This document shows positions 1-12,660 of a stretch of DNA of 64,000 nucleotides, in pieces. Source of the stretch: Haemonchus contortus (lineage: Eukaryota > Nematoda > Chromadorea > Rhabditida > Trichostrongylidae). The position numbers and the translations under genes were made by a program. How positions within the stretch are numbered: position 1 is the first letter of the stretch; the number at the start of each line of letters is the position of its first letter. The notes under the pieces were generated by a model. It made no database searches. It saw nothing but the letters and a program-made list of their open reading frames with translations, and was not told the DNA's origin. The stretch lies in NCBI GenBank assembly GCA_000469685.2, contig LS997567.1, positions 17,921,422 to 17,985,421 on the forward strand. Direction: 5' to 3'.

Positions 1-2252
1 ATCCATCCATCCATCCATCCATCCATCCATCCATCCATCCATCCATCCATCCATCCATCCATCCATCCATCCATCCATCCATCCATCCATCCATCCATCC
101 ATCCATCCATCCATCCATCCATCCATCCATCCATCCATCCATCCATCCATCCATCCATCCATCCATCCATCCATCCATCCATCCATCCATCCATCCATCC
201 ATCCATCCATCCATCCATCCATCCATCCATCCATCCATCCATCCATCCATCCATCCATCCATCCATCCATCCATCCATCCATCCATCCATCCATCCATCC
301 ATCCATCCATCCATCCATCCATCCATCCATCCATCCATCCATCCATCCATCCATCCATCCATCCATCCATCCATCCATCCATCCATCCATCCATCCATCC
401 ATCCATCCATCCATCCATCCATCCATCCATCCATCCATCCATCCATCCATCCATCCATCCATCCATCCATCCATCCATCCATCCATCCATCCATCCATCC
501 ATCCATCCATCCATCCATCCATCCATCCATCCATCCATCCATCCATCCATCCATCCATCCATCCATCCATCCATCCATCCATCCATCCATCCATCCATCC
601 ATCCATCCATCCATCCATCCATCCATCCATCCATCCATCCATCCATCCATCCATCCATCCATCCATCCATCCATCCATCCATCCATCCATCCATCCATCC
701 ATCCATCCATCCATCCATCCATCCATCCATCCATCCATCCATCCATCCATCCATCCATCCATCCATCCATCCATCCATCCATCCATCCATCCATCCATCC
801 ATCCATCCATCCATCCATCCATCCATCCATCCATCCATCCATCCATCCATCCATCCATCCATCCATCCATCCATCCATCCATCCATCCATCCATCCATCC
901 ATCCATCCATCCATCCATCCATCCATCCATCCATCCATCCATCCATCCATCCATCCATCCATCCATCCATCCATCCATCCATCCATCCATCCATCCATCC
1001 ATCCATCCATCCATCCATCCATCCATCCATCCATCCATCCATCCATCCATCCATCCATCCATCCATCCATCCATCCATCCATCCATCCATCCATCCATCC
1101 ATCCATCCATCCATCCATCCATCCATCCATCCATCCATCCATCCATCCATCCATCCATCCATCCATCCATCCATCCATCCATCCATCCATCCATCCATCC
1201 ATCCATCCATCCATCCATCCATCCATCCATCCATCCATCCATCCATCCATCCATCCATCCATCCATCCATCCATCCATCCATCCATCCATCCATCCATCC
1301 ATCCATCCATCCATCCATCCATCCATCCATCCATCCATCCATCCATCCATCCATCCATCCATCCATCCATCCATCCATCCATCCATCCATCCATCCATCC
1401 ATCCATCCATCCATCCATCCATCCATCCATCCATCCATCCATCCATCCATCCATCCATCCATCCATCCATCCATCCATCCATCCATCCATCCATCCATCC
1501 ATCCATCCATCCATCCATCCATCCATCCATCCATCCATCCATCCATCCATCCATCCATCCATCCATCCATCCATCCATCCATCCATCCATCCATCCATCC
1601 ATCCATCCATCCATCCATCCATCCATCCATCCATCCATCCATCCATCCATCCATCCATCCATCCATCCATCCATCCATCCATCCATCCATCCATCCATCC
1701 ATCCATCCATCCATCCATCCATCCATCCATCCATCCATCCATCCATCCATCCATCCATCCATCCATCCATCCATCCATCCATCCATCCATCCATCCATCC
1801 ATCCATCCATCCATCCATCCATCCATCCATCCATCCATCCATCCATCCATCCATCCATCCATCCATCCATCCATCCATCCATCCATCCATCCATCCATCC
1901 ATCCATCCATCCATCCATCCATCCATCCATCCATCCATCCATCCATCCATCCATCCATCCATCCATCCATCCATCCATCCATCCATCCATCCATCCATCC
2001 ATCCATCCATCCATCCATCCATCCATCCATCCATCCATCCATCCATCCATCCATCCATCCATCCATCCATCCATCCATCCATCCATCCATCCATCCATCC
2101 ATCCATCCATCCATCCATCCATCCATCCATCCATCCATCCATCCATCCATCCATCCATCCATCCATCCATCCATCCATCCATCCATCCATCCATCCATCC
2201 ATCCATCCATCCATCCATCCATCCATCCATCCATCCATCCATCCATCCATCC
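1..2252. repeat. Perfect (ATCC)n tetranucleotide array
   Basis: 563 consecutive ATCC units without one substitution or indel, starting at the first base of the window, so the array may extend further left. The array ends at CCCATTCCCATCC (from 2251), where the register breaks. The minus strand is (GGAT)n, with regularly spaced GG runs. Perfection over 2.25 kb points to very recent expansion, homogenisation, or an assembler filling a collapsed repeat. Confidence 0.98.
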
Positions 2253-2775
2253 CATTCCCATCCCTATCTATTCTATCGATCTCTCTAATCTATCTAATCT
2301 ATCCTAATCTATCTAATCTATCTAATCTATCTAATCTATCTAAATCTATCTAATCTATCTAATATCTAATCTAATCTTAATCTATCTAAATCTATCTAAT
2401 CTATCTAATCTATCTAATCTATCTAATTATCTAATCTATCTAATCTATCTAATCTATCTAATCTATCTAATTATCTAATCTATCTAATCTATCTAATCTG
2501 TCTAATCTATCTAATCTATCTAATCTATCTAATCTATCTAATCTATCTAGATCCTATCTAATCTACTAATCTATCTAATCTATCTAATCTATCTTAATCT
2601 TATCTAATCTATCTAAATCTATCTAATCTATCTAATCTATCTAATCTATCTAATCTATCTAATCTATCTAATCTATCTAATCTATTAATCTATCTATTAT
2701 CCTAATCTATCTAATCTATCTAATCTATCTAATCTATCTAATCTCATCTAATCTATCTAATCTATCTAATTATAC
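2253..2775. repeat. Degenerate CTATCTAAT-type satellite
   Basis: About 520 bp of a 9-bp unit (CTATCTAAT register) with frequent single-base insertions and losses, giving 8-, 9- and 10-bp variants. It abuts the ATCC array. The shared C/T/A-only strand composition suggests both grew from one low-complexity seed. Unique DNA starts near 2775. Confidence 0.9.
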
Positions 2776-5240
2776 TTATCTTCATAGACCCAGTCACATC
2801 GGCGCTACTGCTCGCCTTACGCGCAGCCGTTTTTGTTTGTTTACCGTCGTACTTAATGGGTTGATGTTCCTCGGTTCCTCTTTCAAATGATTCATGACAT
2901 TTGGCATTGAGTGGAAGTTTAGGCACGACTAAACTCTACAACGAAACCATGAAACGAAATGGACGCCGCGGAATTTGTTTCTGTAATGCCTGTAATTCCG
3001 TGAGCGGCCTGAGTTTCTCTTACGAAGTTCCATCTTACGATGTGGAATAATCGACCTCGAGCGCTTTAGTACTCTGCCTTCTTTGCAACAAAGGGCGTCA
3101 GGAACTTTTTTGATTTCTTACTGAAGGAAGATCCGCCTTCTCCCAAACAGCAGTAGCAGTGATAGTAGCAACTTTTTAAGTCTTGCTTCAGGTTGTTTTG
3201 GATTGCACAAGTTTATCTTGAACTGAAGTTGCCACCCTCCAAAGAGGATCAAAGTTCCAAGTTCTTCAGCAAAAATCGTGAGACCCTATTTCATTGCGTA
3301 ATTCACTTTCAACAAATTGACCTCCTCGCCTCTATCTTCAGAAATAACGAGAAACTGAGCGAGCAAGGGGATCGTTAGAAAACAGGAAAAGCTTCCCGTT
3401 TCTTGAAATTTTTTATCTGATTCGCGGTAACCTGCCTCCCGCAATCACTGAAATTCTGCTCCCCTTGTTGACAATGAACGACGTTGAAGCTGTCGTGATA
3501 CTGTTTGCTGTCATCAATTCCACCGTCAACGATTGACGTTTGATTGACATCTCTTGGTGTATGAATGAGTCAGGAATTGTTGTTCCAAAGATTATCGCAA
3601 GATTCACGGGGCTGGTAAATCTTTCTGATCACTCGTCTGTTAGGAATCTACCCCACATGTGTATCCTCTATTTCTAATATGAGAAGACTTTGAGGGAAGG
3701 ACAATATTGATTCTCATTTCGGACACCATTATACAGAAAGCTGCAAAGCAGGTGTCAATATCTACGAGACCGATGAAGTCATTATGAACGTTTCTCTCCG
3801 GCTCAAGAAGAAAGTGGAAAAAAATGCTCCTAGAAGTTTCCAGGACGACTCTATGGTAATGCGCCAAGAAGAATTCTGATTAGGGCGAAGTTTTTCTGCT
3901 CGACAATATTCGACCAAACAAAGTGGCCATGATCCCTATTATGCAGAGACCAATTATATCCTTTACAGGAACTGTTAATCAAGAATCTTCGACGAATGTG
4001 GCAAGAACAAGTGCGACTGAAAAATACCACTCGTACTGGTCCTAAAGGGCATGAAATAAAGCTCGACGCAATCAGTTGTTTGGACATTCCAAGAGAAGGA
4101 TTTTCTGAGCTCAGACACACTTCGACAACATATCAAATGTTGCTGTTTCAAAGACGAAGTGCCTCTGCCTGCGAGGCTATTAATTCCAGGTCGGATGAGA
4201 GCAGAGTTTTTTAGGCTTCGCCACCTTTGACGGGTCTTATCCCTACTCGTCAAACTCCATCTCACTTAATTTCTCTGGGCATAGCATCCCCACGTCAGAG
4301 GCATGCGCCACGTCCGCTGCACCGTGATCATTCGCAAACAGCTCCGCAAAAGGCTTGGGGCGAAGAAAAAGAAGAATTGGTAACCTACCCATTTTCCGTG
4401 GCACTCATTTAACTAATTTAATCCCACCCTCGAAAGAAGCCTCATTCAGGAAGGTCATGGTAACAAGGTAGCGTATTTACATCGAAAAAAAGCTGCTCCC
4501 GTGGCCAGCAACATGCAAGAAGCGAAGAACGATGAGCAATCGGCAATGCAAATTTATGAGCGACGCAAAAGTATCTGATCTCACACCTGAACGGCGTCCC
4601 ACGCTTGCCGGTCTCGCCGCGTGTCGGGGCGAAGTGAATTTCCTCCCAAAGACCTGAACAACCTGGGAGCTGAATTCCCAGGGCATAAGTGCTGCGACTG
4701 CTGCAGGACCACGCGCTGCTGGCAGCCGATCTTTTTAGTTCTTGCGAACCCTTCCCACTATTAGAATTTTCGCTAAATGCACGCTCAACTCATCCTACTC
4801 ACTACGTATAAAGTGATAGTAATTTTTCGAGCTGACAGACAACGCCTGCATGGTTAGCCCCAGTCGGTTATTAAAGCCAACTTCAACACTTGAAATAGTG
4901 TAAGCAAAGTACTTGATGGTTCAGTACATGTCATACATACCCAATGTCATAGAGATTTGAACGGAAGTTAAGCTCGTGATGCATTCGCATTATTCTCATT
5001 CAACACGATTTCTCAACACCATGCGACTACCATGATAAAAATAAATTCGGTTTGCATGCGTGTTCTTACACTCACACTAACGTAGCCTAATATTCAATGG
5101 AGACAGGATAACACGAGACTATGGTCCTATAGTACGTTATTATACTATAATACCTCCCGATGTGGACTCTGGAAAGGAGGTAGGGCGGTCTCGTTCCATA
5201 GGATAAGATTTCAAGAATAGGAAGGAAGCGGGTGGATAAG
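2776..5240. other. No recognised gene
   Basis: About 2.5 kb of mixed-composition DNA with only short open frames (60-96 codons) on both strands that overlap each other. I found no pair of phase-compatible exons and no transposon signature. Remnants too decayed to read by eye cannot be excluded. Confidence 0.4.
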
Positions 5241-5690
5241 AGACAAGAATCCTCACTATATATGAAACAAAAATGTCCGTCTGTTTGTCGGTTTGTCTGT
5301 TTGCCAAAAACTATATTATATGCGCCGTCTGGAAACCAACTGTAACAGCTCAGACGGGCTGGAGCAAGTGGGAAATGAGCCGATCCTTGGAAAGGCGTGA
5401 CTCAAGCCAGGCTCCGCCCCCTAAGGACGGAGCGTGAACGGGAAGTGCAGTTGACCGAAAAATTATAACTCCTGTTTGCTTCGGCCTACAATGTTCAAAT
5501 TCATCAGAGATGCAGCCCTCAAGATAGGAAAAACTAATGGCAGATGACCGGTGTAGGCTCCGCTCATTCGAGGCGGGGCTCGAGCGAAAATAGTCAACGG
5601 GGCGTTCAAACTTGGCAGAGATGCAGGAGTAAGATAGGAGCACGAATGACAGGTGACAAAATTGGAATTTCGAAATAGGGGTAAAAATGG
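5240..5690 (-). repeat. Dispersed repeat with 'ATAACTCCTGTTT...AAACTTGGCAG' core
   Basis: Starts with a GTCTGTTTGTC-rich stretch (5276-5312) and carries the core ATAACTCCTGTTT at about 5466 and a TTCAAACTTGGCAG half at about 5607. The same core occurs in the opposite orientation as a four-copy tandem array at 8437-8925, and in this orientation at 63.7 kb, so it is an interspersed repeat family. No coding capacity is evident. Confidence 0.6.
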
Positions 5691-6306
5691 GGAGTCTGAA
5701 ACCGGCAGTCCTGTCTGAAGGTCTTCAAGATTATGAAGCGTTACTTCACAAATCGGCTCCCTTCTCACGGTCGCCTTCATGTGTGGTAGGGATTCACTAT
5801 TCCGATGGGACTATCCCGCTTTGGGGATGTTGGCCGATGCACCGATATGCTATATCAATCCATCGGGTGATTGACCGCTCAATAGCAACTTTGTGGGGCT
5901 GCTACTATGTAGTCATTTTATCGAGAAAAAAAGCTAAATAATATGAAGATAGGCCTCAGTGAAGCATCTCATTCTGCACGCACGAAGGAAGAGAGATACC
6001 TTTGTTCGAGCGATCAGACTGTCTTTTACAAAATCCTCAAACCTGTCCTTGAGAATTTTATTGTCCAGGTGGGTCTAACGGTTTTCGTCCACTTGCCTCA
6101 TAAGGGGCGACACATAAATTTGGAAATAGAGATTCGTGTACAACCTCTGCACTCCAATGCTTACAATGAATTTTACGTGAAATTTCATCGAGCAGTATAA
6201 TGGCAAACAAAATCGTTGATTGGTGTGTTATCGAATACCTGCTCCGACGGGGCAGACACACAGAAAGCAAAGAAATTCCCACTTCATCTTCAAAGGAGTA
6301 CATATA

Positions 6307-6408
6307 CAGTAGCGCTCAAAAGTATTCGGCGAAATGCTTCTTCACTTATAATTTTCAGTCATAACTCCTTTCCTACTGGATCTAATCAAGCGAAATTTCA
6401 ATATGTCC
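6307..6408. repeat. Truncated Tc1-type MITE end
   Basis: After TA (6305-6306) comes CAGTAGCGCTCAAAAGTATT, the same terminal sequence as the complete element at 27263-27772, then about 80 bp related to its left internal part. The copy stops where the next element (6411-6897) begins at a TA. The missing right part is not found after 6899, so this is a truncated end and not a simple nested pair. Confidence 0.65.
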
Positions 6409-6410
6409 TA

Positions 6411-6897
6411 CAGTAGTGCTCAAAAGTCCTCGGTCAAACGCTTTTTTGCTCATAATTTTCCCCTTAGTGGAGCAAATTGCCCGAAGTTCGATATGTGTAG
6501 CTGAAGTACGTTTCACACTATCCAACACTATTTGCTTGCAAAGCAGGAATATCGGCACAACTAAGAGCAACTTATTGTTGCGGTAGTAGACTACACTGGA
6601 AGCGAGGGCGAAATCTGCATTAATCGCACCTTATGTGTATTGTTCCTTGTGCTCGGGTTAGATTTCCTTCACCCCAGATATGGCAAAAAAAAGAAGAAGG
6701 ATTGAAATGGTCGATATTATCAGTATTTACAGTCAATTCCGAGTTGAAGCTCTTTGGGATATACGGAACATGATCAGGTAGCAGGTGGCTGTGCTATACA
6801 TATTACAGTTTCGCATTATCAGATGAAGTAGGAAAGGGATAATGACTGAAACGTAGGACTAAAAGAGCATGTGGCCGAAGACTTTCGAGTGCTACTG
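6411..6897. mobile_element. Tc1/mariner-type MITE, 487 bp
   Basis: Terminal inverted repeats start CAGTAGTGCTCAAAAGTCCT and end with its imperfect reverse complement (about 6873-6897). TA flanks both ends (6409-6410 and 6898-6899), the usual target duplication of the Tc1/mariner superfamily. The interior is homologous to the 27.3-kb copy (for example TATCCAACACTATTTG and the GAAATCTGCATT region) and has no transposase frame, so it is non-autonomous. It is more diverged in its ends than the 27-kb copy. Confidence 0.85.
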
Positions 6898-7039
6898 TAG
6901 CTAGAGCATTCAGAAATAATCGCATTTGCTCATAAGAATCGTCTTCCTGAGCTCAGTCTCGAGTTAACCCTTTCACAAAGGTTGTCGAATTCAGCAAGCA
7001 TTTGTACTCTGGCTCAATATTCGGTATTATAAGAAAGAT

Positions 7040-7090
7040 GATCGATCGATCGAGGAAGATCGAGGAAGATGATCGAGGAAGATAGATGAT
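7040..7090. repeat. Short GATC/GAGGAAGAT repeat
   Basis: GATCGATCGATCG is followed by imperfect GAGGAAGATCGA/GATGATCGAGGAAGATA units. It is a small local expansion between the MITE and the RTE fragment. Confidence 0.7.
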
Positions 7091-7890
7091 GTGATCAACG
7101 GCTATCGACTTTCAATCGCATGCTTTTCCGTTGCAAATGAGGCCTGACGTTTTTGAAAAGTCTCTAACTAGTTCATCATAGAATTTCACTGGGACAATCA
7201 TTCTCTTGGCTTCTTGGCGGGAAATGGTGAGTCCTGGGTGTGATTGTTCAGTAGATCTCAGTAAGGTATCATTCATCATTGAGTAGTGATACCATGATCG
7301 TCAAAAATCTGCATTATTGTCTTGACACTACTGGAGGCTTTAAAAATCAAAGAAGGTGAGAGATAACGGCAATCATTGCTCTCTCAACTAGTTTTGTGAC
7401 GGTGTTGATGTTATCGACCGTACCAAAACTTTACCGATATCCTTGCTCGCATGACTCTCCTTCATCCAGCATTCTGCCAATCCTATTGTGGATGACTCAT
7501 GTAAAAGTTATACGTCATGGTGATCACCAGTATTTTCTGGATCTTCCTTCTTATACCAGAACAGTTCTGCTTGTTTATCACCAAGAGGACACTTTTCATC
7601 CCAGCACATGCCGCGTGAAGAGTTGAGACAGGGTTTTAACGATGACTGGTGGAAAAGTCTTTAGACGTTGTGGTTCAACAGTGTCTAGTCTCCACAACTC
7701 ACAGTGGAATGTCGAATTTCGTACCGAGAATTGATGGGACGACATGTCCTTCCTGCCTAAAATGGTACGTCGGCAGGTAAGGTAGACGTGACTGTTGAGG
7801 AGATCAGAGTAGAAGTCGTAGCTGACCTCTCTTGCCCTTCGAGGTGCAATAGTTGTTCTGTAAGCACTACGAAGGAGAGCAATCATTGAC
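7090..7890 (-). pseudogene. RTE-type LINE fragment, reverse transcriptase N-terminal part
   Basis: On the minus strand the open frame 7886-7596 contains YDFYSDLLNSHVYL and, near its end, PPVIVKTLSQLFTRHV. These match the spacer and first RT blocks of RTE-type non-LTR retrotransposons common in strongylids. Beyond 7596, frame-shifted pieces related to the 'QGDTIS' RT block can be followed to about 7100. There are stops and frameshifts throughout, so the copy is dead. It aligns with the fragment at 16.2-17.0 kb. It may be the 3' continuation of the endonuclease piece at 10.3-10.9 kb, the two separated by later repeats. Confidence 0.7.
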
Positions 7891-8436
7891 TTGTAGTTGG
7901 CGAAGTTTCATCCTGCCTTGCCAGTGCTCTTCCTACTCTGGCAATTCTGGCTCGTGCTCTTCTCTCTTTCAGATCTTCCTATGTCGCTTCTCTGCTTCGC
8001 ACGCTCTGGAGCAAATGGTCGTTGCCTGCAGCTCATGCAACTTCATCCTGCTGAATCATCTTGAAAGACTTCTTTCGTAATTCAGGAGAGACGTAATCTA
8101 GCGACTTTTAGTGCCCCGCTTTTCTAATAACCTTCAATGAGCCGGTTATACTCCGATCTTGTCGATCGCCCGGCCTACGCCGGGCTTCAACTCTTCTTAT
8201 AACAGAGCTGCAAAAATCAGCAAACTGGCACCTCCTTATGCCTTAAATGGTGCTTAGAAACGTTGCCGAGTCATGATAACACTATCATCGAATCTCTCTA
8301 TCAACGAAGCTTGCTTTCTCTACGCATATACCATCAGACAAGAATTCAAGATTATAAAAAGTCGGATAAGCTTGCCAAGAATGATATCGGAGCAGGCGAG
8401 CGGATCTTGTTTTCTAAGTCCTCTTCTATCGTCAGT

Positions 8437-8925
8437 GTTCCCGTCCGGTCATCAGTGCTCTGGTCCTGCTTCCTCTACCCTACCAGTTTTGAAATCTCTA
8501 AGTCCACGGGAACAGGAGTTACGGATCTCCTCTCAAACGTTTATTTCGCGAAAACGTCGTCCCTGTAGGTGAGATTTTGGCCCTGCCACCTAGCGTAGGT
8601 GTTCATATCCTGCCGCCCGTGCTACTGCCAAGTCTGAACGCTCTCGGTTCACGGGAACAGAAGTTACGAATGTTTGCTAAATCATTTATGTTGCGCAAAC
8701 ACCTTTCCCTGTGGGCGAAGACCGGTCTTGTCGCCCACCGATCCTACTGCCTGTACTGGTGCCAAGTTTGAATGTACTAGGTCCACGGAAACAGGAGTTA
8801 CGGAATATCGTTCAACCCCCTTGTGGGCGGTCCTGCCACCTGCGTTAGCGATCCCATTCTTTCGCTTGTACTCCTGCCAAGTTTAAACGCTGTAGGTCTA
8901 CGGGGACAGCAGTTCTGGATTTCTG
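8437..8925 (+). repeat. Four-copy diverged tandem repeat (about 115-145 bp unit)
   Basis: The core 'CCAAGTTTGAA...GTCCACGGRAACAGGAGTTACG' occurs at about 8483, 8629, 8762 and 8877, so the spacing shrinks from about 144 to 115 bp. The copies differ by many substitutions. The reverse-complement core appears at 5.46 kb and 63.7 kb. Several overlapping short frames here are by-products of the repeat. Confidence 0.8.
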
Positions 8926-9034
8926 GTAGAACACACACTCACATACCCATAAACACACAGACGTCAGCGCGTTATATGCATACCAATCGGTCCACCCGGC
9001 TCATGCCGCAAATCCTTCCTTCTTTTACAAAGTT

Positions 9035-9500
9035 CTGGTGATCGGCTGATTCTTCACTCCGTCTTTGAAACAAATAATATTCTTCTCTGCACACACTTTG
9101 ACATAGGACTAACGGAGTGAATGGTATTTAGTGTGAGTCTTTGCTTACGCCTTCAATTTGAAGTATCGGTCTTTCGCTTTCTTCCTTTAAAATCAATACC
9201 ATTCAAAGACTCGACCGTTAGGCAACCATAGCCATGGGCGGTACTCAGAAATGTTTCGCGTTGTGATAACACCATTATTATTATGTCTTATAAAAGAACC
9301 TTTTCTTACAAAGGTATCATTAGTTGAGAATCCCGGATTACTGGTGGTCGGTTAAGTTTTGTCGCAAATGATATCGACCAAAGTGGATCCTTCATCGAGT
9401 CACAAACCCTTTTGGGTAGCGATCGTTATCTAATAGCAAAAAATACGCAGAATTTTTTCTGCATATCGTAGTGCCTCTGATGGGACCCTATCACTGCGTC
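9035..9500 (+). repeat. Dispersed repeat shared with the foldback element interior
   Basis: About 450 bp aligns collinearly with 51173-51615 inside the foldback element. Shared landmarks are 'CTTTGAAACAAATAATATT' (about 9065), 'GTTAGGCAACCA' (about 9219), 'GGGCGGTACTCA' and 'GATAACACCATTAT' (about 9275). No long TIR of the foldback element flanks this copy, so it is either a solo internal part or an older related element. Confidence 0.75.
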
Positions 9501-10299
9501 TACCATTCACTTTTGTCGCCCTACTCTACCATCTCATCTTATCGAATTAAACATACCAAGCACTCAAAGTCACATCGTAAATACGATGACTTTTTTTTCG
9601 CGGATTCTTTCTCTCGATACAACTCGAATATTGGATTCGCGATTCGATTGGAATAATCTTCTTGTTTTCCCTCACAGAAATATGTCTAGGAAGTCATCTT
9701 TATATACGCCACATTATAAAATGATCTCAACGAACTTCTCGGCGATGGAACAGTCAGCCAAAGCCGAATAAAGGATGTAATCTGCTTCTGCGGTCGCTCT
9801 AATCACTAACAGAATCTACTATAGATTATCACGTCAGTCGCCCGCTGAAAAATCGGCTAATGAATAGAATTTTCGACGAAATGAATGGTTTCATGCCTAC
9901 GTTAGGCCGTAGATTGCCTTCAAGAATCGAAACCTCATCGCCTGTGGAATCCTAGTGCCTAGTAAGTGTTAAGCAGTGCTTGTCCTAGATGGTGGATGAG
10001 TTTCGAATAATGATATGAAAATGTCTTTGCTTAATATTCCCATTGTTTTTTCATGTAAAATTTGCTAAAAAAAGCCGCACTAATTATGCATCAACCAAAT
10101 AAAGTGTAGCCCAGAGGAGACGGTGTTCCGATCCGTGTGAATTTCTAACAGTGACGTCAGTCAGGCGAAAATTCCATTTCAGCATGATGTGATCAATTTC
10201 ATAATGACTTGTTCGTTATGTAATTCCGAATTTTATGGCGAGTAGAATGACTCCTTGAACTGCAAGTGAAATGGATGATGTGGGTCGCCATGGGAACTC

Positions 10300-10900
10300 G
10301 TACATTCTTGCCAATTCATACTATTCCGTTAGCCCCAATATGTGGCTCTATTCGACTTTGTAAGAACACTTCCAGCTCCTATTTGTCGCAGCTTGTTGGA
10401 GCATAGGCAACGAGAATTGTGGGAGGATTCAAGTCCACACTGATTAAGTGGCAACCTCCGATTTGAGTTGTCAAGACTCCGTATAAATCGATATAAATGG
10501 CTAAGTGCAAGTTGATTATAACACCTACTCCTCTGACGCATTTTCTAAGACATGTTCCAAAGAAACTTCCCTTTCAAGTTTCCGAAACGACATGCACCGA
10601 GCGATGCCCTCTCGTCTCAGTCGGTCCTATGACATGGTAGTCAACCTTAATTGTTTGGGTTATATGTATAAGATCTACTATATAAACACCGGGTGGAAGC
10701 ATTCACGCGTTCAAAGAACAGATCGCCATCTCAGTCTCTCTTCATTAAAAGTATATCTTGACCCTGAAATTTTAGCATCGCGTCCCAAGCGATGCTAAGC
10801 AACGGTTGGGACTCCCATAGACTCAAGTGAATGAGGTCAACTCATATAACTGTGTTTGGCATGTAGGTACCAAAAAGCAACTTGTCAGGCATTGCTACAC
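10300..10900 (-). pseudogene. RTE-type LINE fragment, endonuclease domain
   Basis: Reading the minus strand across frames gives RGVGVIINLHLA, LTTQIGG and LVAYAPTS. This is the order of blocks in the apurinic-like endonuclease of RTE elements (GVGV..., the LTTRIG-type block, then AYAPTS). Frameshifts separate the blocks. The 5' boundary is unclear. Order and strand fit the RT piece at 7.1-7.9 kb if both came from one copy. Confidence 0.6.
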
Positions 10901-12660
10901 GCTGGCTGATTTGACTCCACGCAGCGAACCTCGCAATCCCAGCGTGGACAATGGTCTTATTTGTTGTGGGCCACCTCGAAGCCTTTCTGTACTCCCTAAT
11001 CAATCGAATGTCACAAAGGAGGACGTTACGTCCACAGAGCAGATAATAAAGTACTAAAATGAAGTTGTTTTGCCTCTCATCAAACTAATCACTTGCTTTC
11101 ATTCACTCCCATGGCTTATCAGTGAGCCAGGATTAGGCCAGAAACACCACAACGACAAGGTTTTGGTCGAGCCGCTGCGTAAGATACATATATGTAGCAC
11201 TCCACACGAGCATGCATGGATAGAACAGCGAGGAGAAAGAGTACTTAAGTGGACTCCACAGATTAGAAACAAGAACTCCATCCTCTGGATTCATGTGCAT
11301 CTTTAGACACGTACCGAAGATTTTTGATCAATTTATTTCCTTATCCGTCGATTGGGCTCGTGGCACGTAACCTCGCCTCCTAGTGATCCTTCATTGAAAG
11401 AGAACTTTCGCTGGTGTCTACAGACATATGGACCAAAGTAACAACTAGCATATTCTCACCAGCAGGTTGCGAGTGGGCAGTCAAATTCCGCTCAAGATTC
11501 CAAGCTATTCCCTTTGCAACAAGGGCAAACTTTGTGCAACGGTAGAGCTTTCTCTTTTCTGGTATGCAGTATGTTGAGCAGCATCACTCTGCTCCTCATC
11601 GACGTGAATAACTTTTTTCTCGTCCTTCATTTCCGAGGATAACAAGGGAAAAGAAATGGGGAAGTCTCCCTTCCTCATTATTCGACCGAGTCATTACTTT
11701 CAATACTGTAGTATCCACGCTTTGCGCGATCATTGAAAACTGAATTATATATAGTAGTCGCTTTATTAGAGAGAATCAGGAATCGCCTTTTCAAGAGCAA
11801 ACAGTGCCAAAAATCTATTGAGCCCAGACAAAAGATGGTGAAGTGAACCATTCTGTAGAGTCTGCAAACATGTATCCTCCTCATCACTGTTGCTCTTTCT
11901 AATCTCATTGACCTTCACTAGATTCACCAGGGAGATCGCATCTCAAGATTCCATCCCTTCTCATTCGATTCTAGCTCCATACACCGTTCAGTAAGTATCA
12001 TGATTACTTTATGTCTAGCAAAATGACTGAATGAATCGCTCACCGTTCCTCACATGTAACTCACTCACTGCAATTTCCTGTTGTCACGACTGCAGCGGAG
12101 AAATTTGACGGCAGAGCTTGTTGTTGGGCGCATACAACAGCATTGCTTACTAAAGGGCATGTGTAGTAAAATACACGTAACGACATTCATTGAAAGCTCA
12201 CGATACTGAGACACGCAGCTCTGACAAGCAGCTCCGAAAACGTGTTGCTAAAGTATGGCACTAGCCTTTTATAGTGAAACTACGAAGATTGTAACATACT
12301 TTCACGGCAGTCGATCGTTTATAAGGCATAACGATTGGAATGATGGATGAGCAAAGGTTCAGAATTCCAGTTCTCATTTACTTAGGGAAATTGATATATA
12401 GAACAGCTGCCAGAGGGACATTTGGTCATCAATCTGAACGTCAGCCCAAGGTGATGCTTTATGAAACGTTGTTCGGTTGAAACAGTCAGTGGAAGATCAT
12501 GCAGGACCTGCATGAAAACTCCGATCCGAACACCTATCCAAGCAGAGAAATATTTGTCCCAGTAACAGTATATGACAACAGCATTAATATCGGAAAGAGA
12601 AACGACAAAACGTCAAAGAAATCTTAGCTTCCATTATCAGTCACACAATCCGCTTCTTTA
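10900..12660. other. No recognised gene
   Basis: About 1.75 kb with short overlapping frames only (for example 11070-11306 on +, 11908-11678 on -). None shows a recognisable domain or a phase-matched splice partner. No repeat family was identified. Confidence 0.35.
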
